Positions 6,717-13,773 of a stretch of 19,209 bases of DNA are shown piece by piece; position 1 is the first letter of the stretch; every line of letters begins with the position of its first letter. The DNA is from CAZGAH01 sp964523295. GTDB taxonomy: Bacteria; Desulfobacterota; Desulfovibrionia; Desulfovibrionales; Desulfovibrionaceae. Both the position numbers and the translations under genes were made by a program. Under the pieces are notes generated by a model. That model was not told where the DNA came from, made no database searches, and saw only the letters and a list, made by a program, of their open reading frames with translations. The stretch lies in NCBI GenBank assembly GCA_964523295.1, contig CAZGAH010000083.1, positions 1-19,209 on the forward strand, in the 5' to 3' direction.

Positions 6717-9419
6717 ATGAAACTCATACAGGCCGGCACGGTCATTACCTCGCACAACAACGCCGATTTCGACGCCCTGGCCGCCATGATTGCCGCCAGC
6801 AAGCTCTATCCCGACGCCGTACTCATCTTTCCGGGCAGTCAGGAAAAGAGCCTGCGCCATTTCTTCATCCAAAGCGCAACGTACCTGTTCAATTTTCGCA
6901 ACATCCGCGACATCGACACCGCGGCCGTCAGCACCCTGGTCCTCGTAGACACGCGCCAGACTGCCAGGCTCAGCCACGTGCAGGCCCTGCTCGATCGCCC
7001 GGACATTACCATTCACGTCTACGACCACCATATTCCCTTTTCACAGGGCATTATCCGCCCCTGGGGCTCCACCACGGCCATTCTCGTCGCCGAGTTGAAG
7101 GCCAGCGGCATGAACGTGAGCCCGGACGAGGCGACCATCCTTGGCTGCGGCATCTACGAGGATACCGGTTCCTTTACATACAGCTCGACCACGCAATACG
7201 ATTTCGAAGCCGCGGCCTGGCTGAAGTCCATGGATATGGATCTGAACATCATCGCCGACCTGCTCCATCGCGAGCTTAATGCCGAACAGATCGCCATTCT
7301 CAATGACCTGCTCGAATCCGCGGTCACGCACGAAATCAACGGCGTGCCGGTCGTCATCGCCGAGGTGACGCTGGAGCGCTATGTCGGGGACTTCGCCCTG
7401 CTCGCGCACAAGCTCCTGGATATGGAGAACGTGCGCACGCTCTTCGTTCTTGGCCAGATGGACGACCGCATCCATCTGGTAGCCCGGAGCCGTTCGCTCG
7501 ACGTCGACGTGGGCCGGATCTGCGCCTCGCTCGGGGGGGGAGGGCACGCCTACGCCGCCTCGGCCACCATTAAGGATCGCACCCTGGCGCAAGTGAAAGA
7601 CGAGCTTTTTGCCCTGCTCTATACGCACATCAACCCGCAACTGCTGGTCAAGGACCTCATGTCGCGTCCGCCGGTCACCATCGCCGTAACCGATACCATC
7701 GCCGACGCAAAAGAAATACTCGTCCGATTCGGACTCAAGGCCCTGCCCGTGGTCGAACCCGGTACCCAGACCTGCGCGGGCATCCTGGAAGGGGCCGTCG
7801 TCGACAGGGCCATGACGCATGACTTGGGCCAGATCCAGGTCGGCGAATACATGATGCGCGACTGCATGATCATCAATCCCGAGTCCGACCTCTATCCGGT
7901 GATCGAAATCATCATCGGCCACCGCCAGCGTATGGCGCCCGTGGTTCACGACGGCCAACTCGTTGGCGTCATTACCCGCACCGATCTCATCAACACGCTC
8001 ATCGAGGAACCGGCGCGCATCCCCGAAACCCTGCTGCCCGACAAGACGCGCGACCGCAATATCAGAACATTGCTCAAGGAGCGGCTGCCCGCCTCATATT
8101 TTTCGCTCCTCGAAAACGCGGGTCGCCTGGCGCAGTCGCTAGGCTACGAGCTCTACGCCGTGGGCGGGTTCGTGCGTGACATTCTGCTCAGACGTTCGAA
8201 TCTGGACCTGGACCTCGTCGTCGAAGGCGACGGCATCGCCTTTGCCCGGGAACTCGCCGCACAGCTGCACGGCAGGGTCCGTCCTCACCCAAAATTCAAG
8301 ACAGCGGTCGTCATCTTTCCCGAACCCAAAACCGGCCGGGAACTGCGTATCGACGTGGCTACGGCCCGGCTCGAATACTACGAATATCCGGCCGCCTTGC
8401 CGACCGTGGAACTCTCCTCCATCAAAATGGACTTGTTCAGGCGGGATTTCACCATCAATGCCCTGGCCGTGCTCATCACCCCGTCCCATTTCGGCCGTCT
8501 GGTCGATTTTTTCGGAGCCCAGCGCGACGTCAAGGACCGGGTGATCCGCGTGCTCCATTCGTTAAGTTTTGTCGAGGACCCGACCCGGATACTGCGGGCC
8601 ATTCGCTTCGAACAGCGGTTCAATTTTCAGATCGGGGCCCAGACCGTCCGCCTGATCAAGAATGCCCTGCAGCTTGAACTGGTCCAGAAATTGAGCGGCA
8701 GCCGGCTGTTTCATGAATTCCGGCTGATCATGGATGAAAAAAATCCCCTGGCCTGCCTGCGCAGCATGGAGCGCTACAACCTGCTGAGCGCAATTCACCC
8801 CCGCCTGACCTTGACGCCGCACATCGAAGCCCGGATCGAGGAAATCGACAAGGTGCTGCACTGGTATCGCCTTCTCTTCCTCACGCCCGCGGCCTCCGTC
8901 TGGACTCTCTATCTGCTGGCCTTGTGCTCCGGATGGAACGAGGACGAGGCCAACGCCCTTGTCTGCCGGCTGCAGCTGTCGCCACGCGTCCAGGAGGACG
9001 TGCTCAGTCTGCGCCGGACAATGCATGTCGCCTACGAAAAAATCCTCTACTGGTTCAAGATAACCGGCCCGCTGAGCGAGCTGTGCGCCCTCTTGTCAAC
9101 CATGCCGCTCGAAGGCGTTCTCTATCTCATGGCCAAGACCGGCCACGAGGGGATACGCAAGCATTTGTCCCACTATTTGACCTCCTTGAGATCGATGACC
9201 ATCGACATCCGCGGCGATGATATTCTGGACCTGGGCGTGCCGGCGGGCCCGGACGTGGGAAGAATTCTCAAGGCCGTGCTTGCCGCCCGGATCGACGGCC
9301 AGGCACCGACGCGCTCCCTCCAGATCGACGTTGCCCGCAGCATTGCCGCCGAATGTGCCAGCTCGCCCCACGGACCCGGTCCGCTCCCAACAGCTCCATC
9401 GCCCCTGCCCGACGAATAG
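6717..9419 (+). CDS. DHH-CBS-CBS-tRNA nucleotidyltransferase fusion (A-adding / poly(A) polymerase family)
   Basis: This 900-residue multidomain protein starts at ATG 6717, after AAGGAA. A DHH/DHHA1 phosphoesterase part spans about 1-305: TSHNNADFDA, Asp78 in VDTR, YDHH at 102-105, Asp149 in GIYEDTGSF, and GGGGHAYAAS. A CBS pair (about 311-430) could bind adenine nucleotides. A class II nucleotidyltransferase domain starts near 455: GGFVRD (483-488), catalytic acids in LDLDLVVEG (497-), RRDFTINALA and EDPTRILRAIRFEQRF (about 620-635). To my knowledge the same architecture occurs in the A-adding enzyme of Aquifex and in delta-proteobacteria with split CC- and A-adding enzymes. The likely job is therefore adding the terminal A of tRNA CCA. 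The DHH part may be a nanoRNase-like phosphodiesterase. Both sets of catalytic residues look intact. It is probably co-transcribed with xerD. Confidence 0.9.
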   Translation: MKLIQAGTVITSHNNADFDALAAMIAASKLYPDAVLIFPGSQEKSLRHFFIQSATYLFNFRNIRDIDTAAVSTLVLVDTRQTARLSHVQALLDRPDITIHVYDHHIPFSQGIIRPWGSTTAILVAELKASGMNVSPDEATILGCGIYEDTGSFTYSSTTQYDFEAAAWLKSMDMDLNIIADLLHRELNAEQIAILNDLLESAVTHEINGVPVVIAEVTLERYVGDFALLAHKLLDMENVRTLFVLGQMDDRIHLVARSRSLDVDVGRICASLGGGGHAYAASATIKDRTLAQVKDELFALLYTHINPQLLVKDLMSRPPVTIAVTDTIADAKEILVRFGLKALPVVEPGTQTCAGILEGAVVDRAMTHDLGQIQVGEYMMRDCMIINPESDLYPVIEIIIGHRQRMAPVVHDGQLVGVITRTDLINTLIEEPARIPETLLPDKTRDRNIRTLLKERLPASYFSLLENAGRLAQSLGYELYAVGGFVRDILLRRSNLDLDLVVEGDGIAFARELAAQLHGRVRPHPKFKTAVVIFPEPKTGRELRIDVATARLEYYEYPAALPTVELSSIKMDLFRRDFTINALAVLITPSHFGRLVDFFGAQRDVKDRVIRVLHSLSFVEDPTRILRAIRFEQRFNFQIGAQTVRLIKNALQLELVQKLSGSRLFHEFRLIMDEKNPLACLRSMERYNLLSAIHPRLTLTPHIEARIEEIDKVLHWYRLLFLTPAASVWTLYLLALCSGWNEDEANALVCRLQLSPRVQEDVLSLRRTMHVAYEKILYWFKITGPLSELCALLSTMPLEGVLYLMAKTGHEGIRKHLSHYLTSLRSMTIDIRGDDILDLGVPAGPDVGRILKAVLAARIDGQAPTRSLQIDVARSIAAECASSPHGPGPLPTAPSPLPDE

Positions 9420-9446
9420 TTCACTTTACGCATTAAGAAAAAAACG

Positions 9447-9476
9447 TTGTCCAATTCCCTGCGCCTGGAGTAGAGT
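9447..9476 (+). promoter_or_regulatory. Candidate promoter for the second OmpA-like gene
   Basis: TTGTCC (9447-9452) is followed after 18 bases by TAGAGT (9471-9476), each about 4/6 to consensus. It sits in the short AT-rich gap after the fusion gene and would leave a leader of about 28 bases before ATG 9511. Confidence 0.35.
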
Positions 9477-9510
9477 TGGCGTTCACCTTATGTTGCTGAG
9501 GGGTTTCCCG

Positions 9511-11025
9511 ATGCAGGTACGCGCCAACTGGAAGACGTGGGCCATAGCGCTTGTCGTCATTGTTGCGGCTATCGCCGTGGTGCTTTATTTTCTTGCCGAG
9601 CCGACCCCTCCGCTCAAGCCCCCTGTCCCGACTGCCGATCTTGAGACCTCGCAATCGTACACGCGACAGCCCGCGCAGCCGCAGCCCGTCAGCCCCGACC
9701 AATCATCGACGCCGTCGCCAACTGCCTCCGGGCCGGAAACACTGTTGCCGGTGGAAGGCGTTGTGCCGTCCACGTCCACGCTGCCTGCGACGAATGCCCA
9801 GAAACCGGCGCCAGTGACCGGGCAATGGGTTGTCGCCGGCGACGACGCACAGGCAGAGACGCCGGCCACAGAGGCGCCGTCAACGCGTGTTCTCCCGGAA
9901 CCCTCCGGGCAGACAGCTCCTTCGTCAACGCCTGTGACAAAGCCTGACACCACGAAAGCCTCCTCGCAACTATCTCCGGCAACGAAGGCCGCCCCTTCGT
10001 CCCGGGAATCCGACGGGAACGGGAAAGACGGTCTCAGAGTTAAAGTACACAAGAACGATGCCGCTTCCGAGCGTTCGAAATCGCCAACGCCGTCCCCTGC
10101 CCCGGCGTCCTCGCGACCAGCCCATATCTGCTATTTCGGCTTCGATCGCAGTCAGCTCGACCAGGCCGAACGCGAGCGGCTGGTTGCCTTTCTTGCCTCG
10201 CTCGGCGGGCAGCGGGTTGCCGGGCTTCGTGTCGACGGATTTACCTGTTCCATTGGCACGACCGCGTACAATCAGAACTTGTCCGAGCGTCGCGCCGCGA
10301 CGGTCGGACGGCTCATCGACCAGATCGTCGCGCTCCCCGCCGGTTCGGTAACCGCGCAGGGTTTCGGCGAGGACTGGCCCGCCTTTTCCAACGCAACGCG
10401 CGAAGGCCGGCGGAAAAACCGCAGGGTTGAAATCTACGTAGCCATGCACACGGCGCAGGCGACCGATCAGCCGTCAGCACCGCCATCCCCTGCGTCATCC
10501 CCTGCGTCTGCGCCGGAGCCGCTGTCGCCCGCCACGAACGCGTCCCCCGTCCGCGAGGCCTCGGCGCAAACCATCCCTTCGCCGGACGCCGCCCCGGCGA
10601 ACACCTCACCAGTACGCATACCGGATTCGATTCCGCAGTTCACTTCGCTGCCCGCACTCTATTCCGACGCGGACTGCCCCCGGACTTGCTGGCAAGCCTC
10701 GGCGCATCCCTCCCTGCTCCTGGCCGGTCAGGTCATTGCCACGGCTCAGTCGCCGCGGGAATCCGCTCCGATGCCCCTGATTTTCCGGACGCCTCTGATA
10801 CCCCTGGCGCCCGCGTATCCCGCAGAGCGCGCCGAAAGGCCTTTTGCCGGCGAATACGTTGCCAGCACCAGCAGCGCGATTCGGAGCGCTGCATCGTACG
10901 CGACAGCCCCCGCTGCCATAACGCTACGCAGGCAGATTGCCGGCGAGCTGATGCCCGTCCTGACGCGTCAGATGGCGAAATCTCCCGCCCGGGGGCAACT
11001 TTCGCCCGTGATTGAGTTCACGTAG
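9511..11025 (+). CDS. Membrane-anchored Pro/Ser/Thr-rich protein with one OmpA-like domain
   Basis: This 504-residue protein starts at ATG 9511, with GAGGGG 7 bases upstream. A transmembrane segment at about 9-29 (WAIALVVIVAAIAVVLYFL) has positive residues before it, so most of the chain is periplasmic. Residues 30-203 are a disordered linker rich in Pro, Ser, Thr and Ala. The OmpA-like domain spans about 205-312: ICYFGFDRSQL, DGFTCSIGTTAYN, LSERRAATV, REGRRKNRRVEIYV. The GHTD motif is GFTC here, so the diaminopimelate-contacting Asp is replaced, while the Arg of LSERR is kept. A C-terminal low-complexity tail of nearly 190 residues with two Cys (389, 393) resembles nothing I recognise. The likely role is a wall-spanning, peptidoglycan-associated protein. 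It lies downstream of the fusion gene but has its own candidate promoter. Confidence 0.82.
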   Translation: MQVRANWKTWAIALVVIVAAIAVVLYFLAEPTPPLKPPVPTADLETSQSYTRQPAQPQPVSPDQSSTPSPTASGPETLLPVEGVVPSTSTLPATNAQKPAPVTGQWVVAGDDAQAETPATEAPSTRVLPEPSGQTAPSSTPVTKPDTTKASSQLSPATKAAPSSRESDGNGKDGLRVKVHKNDAASERSKSPTPSPAPASSRPAHICYFGFDRSQLDQAERERLVAFLASLGGQRVAGLRVDGFTCSIGTTAYNQNLSERRAATVGRLIDQIVALPAGSVTAQGFGEDWPAFSNATREGRRKNRRVEIYVAMHTAQATDQPSAPPSPASSPASAPEPLSPATNASPVREASAQTIPSPDAAPANTSPVRIPDSIPQFTSLPALYSDADCPRTCWQASAHPSLLLAGQVIATAQSPRESAPMPLIFRTPLIPLAPAYPAERAERPFAGEYVASTSSAIRSAASYATAPAAITLRRQIAGELMPVLTRQMAKSPARGQLSPVIEFT

Positions 11026-11133
11026 AACATGAATCTTGCACCGGACACCTGTCTGCAACACGCCAGGGGCACGGGAATCCTGCTTGCCCTGATGGCCTCG
11101 CCCGTGTAAAAAGAGAATGCAGGCAGGAAAACA

Positions 11134-11626
11134 ATGCGAACACAGTACAGGGTTTCGGTTATAGGCGACGGTCGGTGCTCCGCCGCGGTCTACGCGCAGG
11201 CGCGCGAGCTGGGAAAACATTTCGCCCTTNNNNNNNNNNGGCTATGCCGTTGTGTGCGGCGGATTGTCCGGCGTCATGCGCGCCGTCTGCGAAGGGGCCA
11301 GATCAGAGGCGGGGCTTACCATCGGGATTTTGCCGGGAAGCGAACGCGACGATGCCAACGAGTACGTGGACATCGCCCTGGCCACCGGACTGGGGCCCAT
11401 GCGCAACTGTCTGGTCGTGCTCAACGGCGACGTCGTCGTTGCCGTTGAGGGCGGATCCGGCACCCTGTCCGAGGTGGCCCTGGCCCTGAAGATTGGAAAG
11501 GACGTTATTGCCCTGGGGCGCTGGAGCGGTATCCCCGGAGTTGTTCCGGCAACCGACAGCGCCCGGGTCCTCAGTCTGGTGCACGAGCGGTATGCCCGGT
11601 GGCAAGCGGCCCGGGAGGCGGCCTGA
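11134..11626 (+). CDS. LOG/SLOG-type Rossmann protein (TIGR00725-like), interrupted by an assembly gap
   Basis: The start, MRTQYRVSVIGDGRCS, follows a CAGGAAA ribosome site. It reads in one frame to the N run, and the frame moves by one after it, giving GYAVVCGGLSGVMRAVCEGA, then TIGILPGSERDDANEYVD, ATGLGPMRN and EGGSGTLSEVALAL. Together they form one protein of about 164 residues. Codons end exactly at 11229 and resume at 11240, so a true gap of 9 or 12 bases would restore the frame. It matches the TIGR00725/SLOG family related to LOG proteins (once called lysine decarboxylase-like), with a nucleotide-binding GGSGT loop. The exact substrate is unknown. It probably begins the tight rightward operon through mutS, 49 bp before the HIT gene. 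Confidence 0.87.
11230..11239. other. Assembly gap (10 N) inside the LOG-like gene
   Basis: Ten unknown bases follow the codon ending at 11229, and the coding frame resumes at 11240. Family conservation (a short turn before GYAVVCGG) suggests only three or four residues are missing. Confidence 0.95.
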
Positions 11627-11675
11627 CAGTCCGGTCAGGGCCGAAGAACACGAAGCGATACGGTAAAGGTCATCG

Positions 11676-12176
11676 ATGGAAACACTGTGGGCGCCCTGGC
11701 GACTGGACTACATTCTCGGCCCCAAGCCGGACAGCTGCGTATTCTGTCTGCCCGAAGACCCGGCCACGGACAAGGAACGTCTGGTGCTGCTGCGCGGTCG
11801 GTACAATTTCGTGATCATGAACAAATTTCCGTACAACAGCGGACATCTTATGGTTACGCCCTTTCGGCACGTCATGAATCTCACCGACCTCGATGCTGCC
11901 GAGAGCCATGAAATGATGGACATGCTCCGCGCCTGTGTGACCGTGCTGCAAACCCATTACAATCCTCAGGGCGTTAATGTCGGGCTGAATATCGGCGAGG
12001 CTGCTGGCGCGGGAATCAAGGAGCACCTTCATTTTCACCTTGTTCCCCGCTGGAATGGCGACTCTTCGTTCATGGCGGTCTTTTCCGAGGTCCGTGTCCT
12101 GCCCGAGCATCTCAGCGTCGCCTGGGCCAAGCTTCGACCCGCGTTCGAAAAACTGGAAAACGATTTCAGGAGGTAA
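11676..12176 (+). CDS. HIT-family nucleotide hydrolase/phosphorylase-like protein
   Basis: This 166-residue cytoplasmic HIT-superfamily protein probably cleaves nucleotide phosphates such as Ap4A or AMP derivatives using a His nucleophile. It begins METLWAPWRLDYI and has CVFC at 21-24, likely a zinc site as in related Ap4A-acting HIT proteins. Further landmarks are FPYNSGHLMVTPFRH (51-65), NIGEAAGAG (105-113) and the catalytic triad HLHFH at 117-121 followed by LVPRW. ATG 11676 has AAAGGT upstream. LapA begins 6 bp after the stop, with its ribosome site inside this gene's last codons, indicating a shared transcript. The substrate cannot be set from sequence. Confidence 0.92.
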   Translation: METLWAPWRLDYILGPKPDSCVFCLPEDPATDKERLVLLRGRYNFVIMNKFPYNSGHLMVTPFRHVMNLTDLDAAESHEMMDMLRACVTVLQTHYNPQGVNVGLNIGEAAGAGIKEHLHFHLVPRWNGDSSFMAVFSEVRVLPEHLSVAWAKLRPAFEKLENDFRR

Positions 12177-12182
12177 TCCCCG

Positions 12183-12533
12183 ATGCGGTACCTGAAGGCC
12201 TTGATCATCATCATCCTGTTTTTCCTCTCCATGCTCTTTTTCATCCAGAACACCGAAGTGATGTCTCAGCCCATGACCTTGCACATGGATTTCTTTCTGG
12301 CTGGGCTTCAATTCAAAACCCTGCCCCTGCCCCTGATGGCCTTTCTCATCGGCGCGCTCGCGACCCTGAGTTATTTTTTCATGGAACGGGTCAAGCTGGC
12401 GCAGCGCGTGCGCGAGTGCAACCATAAGATTGCCCGCCTGGAGCAAGAAGTGAACTCGTTGCGGAATCTTCCTCTGGAGAAGTCGTTACAGACGACGGGC
12501 GAATCCGACAGCGCGATTGCCGGGACCAGCTGA
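12183..12533 (+). CDS. LapA-domain inner-membrane protein (lipopolysaccharide assembly protein A-like)
   Basis: This 116-residue protein starts at ATG 12183 after a perfect AGGAGGT. It has two membrane segments, about 5-21 (KALIIIILFFLSMLFFI) and about 46-66 (LPLPLMAFLIGALATLSYFF). Between them lies the typical LapA loop beginning IQNTEVMSQPMTLH. After the second helix come ERVKLAQRV and a short predicted coiled coil (about 68-97, CNHKIARLEQEVNSLRNL). This matches the LapA/YciS family, which partners LapB in controlling LpxC turnover by FtsH and in lipopolysaccharide assembly. The very next gene is LapB-like, as in gamma-proteobacteria. That strengthens the assignment, although the role outside E. 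coli is inferred. Confidence 0.88.
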   Translation: MRYLKALIIIILFFLSMLFFIQNTEVMSQPMTLHMDFFLAGLQFKTLPLPLMAFLIGALATLSYFFMERVKLAQRVRECNHKIARLEQEVNSLRNLPLEKSLQTTGESDSAIAGTS

Positions 12534-12549
12534 TCGCCGAGGTGATGTG

Positions 12550-13768
12550 TTGTCCTTTCTGACCGCATGGCTGGCTCGAAAATTCTTAAAGGGTGGCGGT
12601 AGGCCGTCCGATGGGGCCGCCTCGCTCGTTGGAAAGGGCGACAGCTTCTGCTCGCCCGCCATTCAGGATACCCTCTCGGCCATCGAGGCGCTCAGCCAGG
12701 TGGTCAAAAACAATCCTGACCTGGTGGAAATCTACCTCGCGCTCGGCAATCTCTATCGCTCGCAAGGCGACCTCGAACGCGCGGTGCAAATCCGGAATTG
12801 TCTTATCGTCCGCCCCGGCCTGGACAAGGCCTTCCAGGCGCGCTCCTGGCTCGAACTCGGCCGGGACTACAAGCGCGGCGGATTCCTCGATCGCGCCAGA
12901 AATGCCTTCGAAGAGGCACGGAAACTGTCCGGACAGGACAAGGCCATCATTCACGAGCTGGCCATGCTCAGCGCGGACAGCGGCGATTACGAGCGGTGCG
13001 CGAGCTATTACGCCCAGCTCCGGCATCCGGTTGGGAACCCCTTCTTGCTGCAGTTCGCGCTGNNNNNNNNNNGTCGCCCAGGCGCATTATCTTGTCCGTC
13101 TGGCCTGGAAGTACGTCGACGCCGGCGACGACGCGGCCGCGAAAAAATGGCTGGCGCGCGCGCTCAAGGTCTATCCGGGCTCCGTCGAGGCCTGGCTGGC
13201 GACCCTTGAACGCCAGCTGCGGGTCGGACAGTGGAAATCCTTTCAAACCCTGTTCCGAAATGCCCTGGACGAGGTCGCTCCGGCGCTGACCTTTCTGTTG
13301 CCGGAGGGGCTGCTGCATCCGTCCCGGACCGCCCTGCTCCCGGCGAACGTTTCACCCAGGTCCGACCCCGCGTCATCGCCGGACGATCTTTTTTCCCTCA
13401 AGCGTCTGGCCGAACTGGCGCTGCCGGTCATCGAGGAGCGGGCCAAGGATATCCTGCTGACCTATTACAGCGGGATTCTGTTGTTACGGTGTCATCAGCA
13501 GGAGGCGGCGGTCGTCTGGTTCGAGCGTACGCTGGCGCTTGGGCCGGACTTCTGGCCGGCGCGCCTGGAACTGCTCGATCTCTCGCGCGCGTCCCAGCCC
13601 TTCAGCCTGGATTTCACCGCGCAACTGGAGTTTTTTCTCACGCAAGCGCGCCAGGTAAAACGCTTTTTCTGCCGGTCGTGCGGATTGAAGCGCGAGCATA
13701 TCTTCTTTAACTGTCCACGCTGCCGGGCCTGGCACTCCGTCGGCTTTCGCAGCGTATTGCACGAATAA
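12550..13768 (+). CDS. lapB: LapB-like TPR protein with C-terminal rubredoxin-type metal-binding motif (assembly gap inside)
   Basis: A TTG start at 12550 is chosen because GAGGTGAT (12539-12546), a long anti-SD match, is ideally spaced; GTG 12547 is too close. The N-terminal TPR segment includes LVEIYLALGNLYRSQGDLER and LELGRDYKRGGFLDRA, which closely track E. coli LapB. After the N run the frame moves by one and more helical repeats follow (VAQAHYLVRLAWKYVDAGDD). The C-terminus carries the hallmark CRSCGLKREHIFFNCPRCRAW, two CxxC knuckles of the LapB rubredoxin-like domain. The N-terminus (LSFLTAWLARKFL) is a weaker membrane anchor than in E. coli. LapB acts as an FtsH adaptor that balances lipopolysaccharide synthesis. 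The real gap should be 9 or 12 bases (or otherwise a multiple of three). MutS starts 5 bp after the stop. Confidence 0.86.
13063..13072. other. Assembly gap (10 N) inside lapB
   Basis: Ten unknown bases break the TPR protein. Codons end at 13062 and resume at 13073 in the next frame, so the true gap is not 10 bases. Confidence 0.95.
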
Positions 13769-13773
13769 CCATC

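Noticed and set aside
7041..7958. 305-codon minus-strand open frame opposite the DHH-CBS fusion
   Set aside because: It is His/Asp/Gly-rich, as expected from the complement of GC-rich coding DNA. The plus strand is clearly the gene.
11026..11133. Possible terminator after the second OmpA-like gene
   Set aside because: Two competing imperfect stems (CAGGGGCA/TGCCCTG and CACGGG/CCCGTG) exist but neither is followed by a T run, so no terminator is called.
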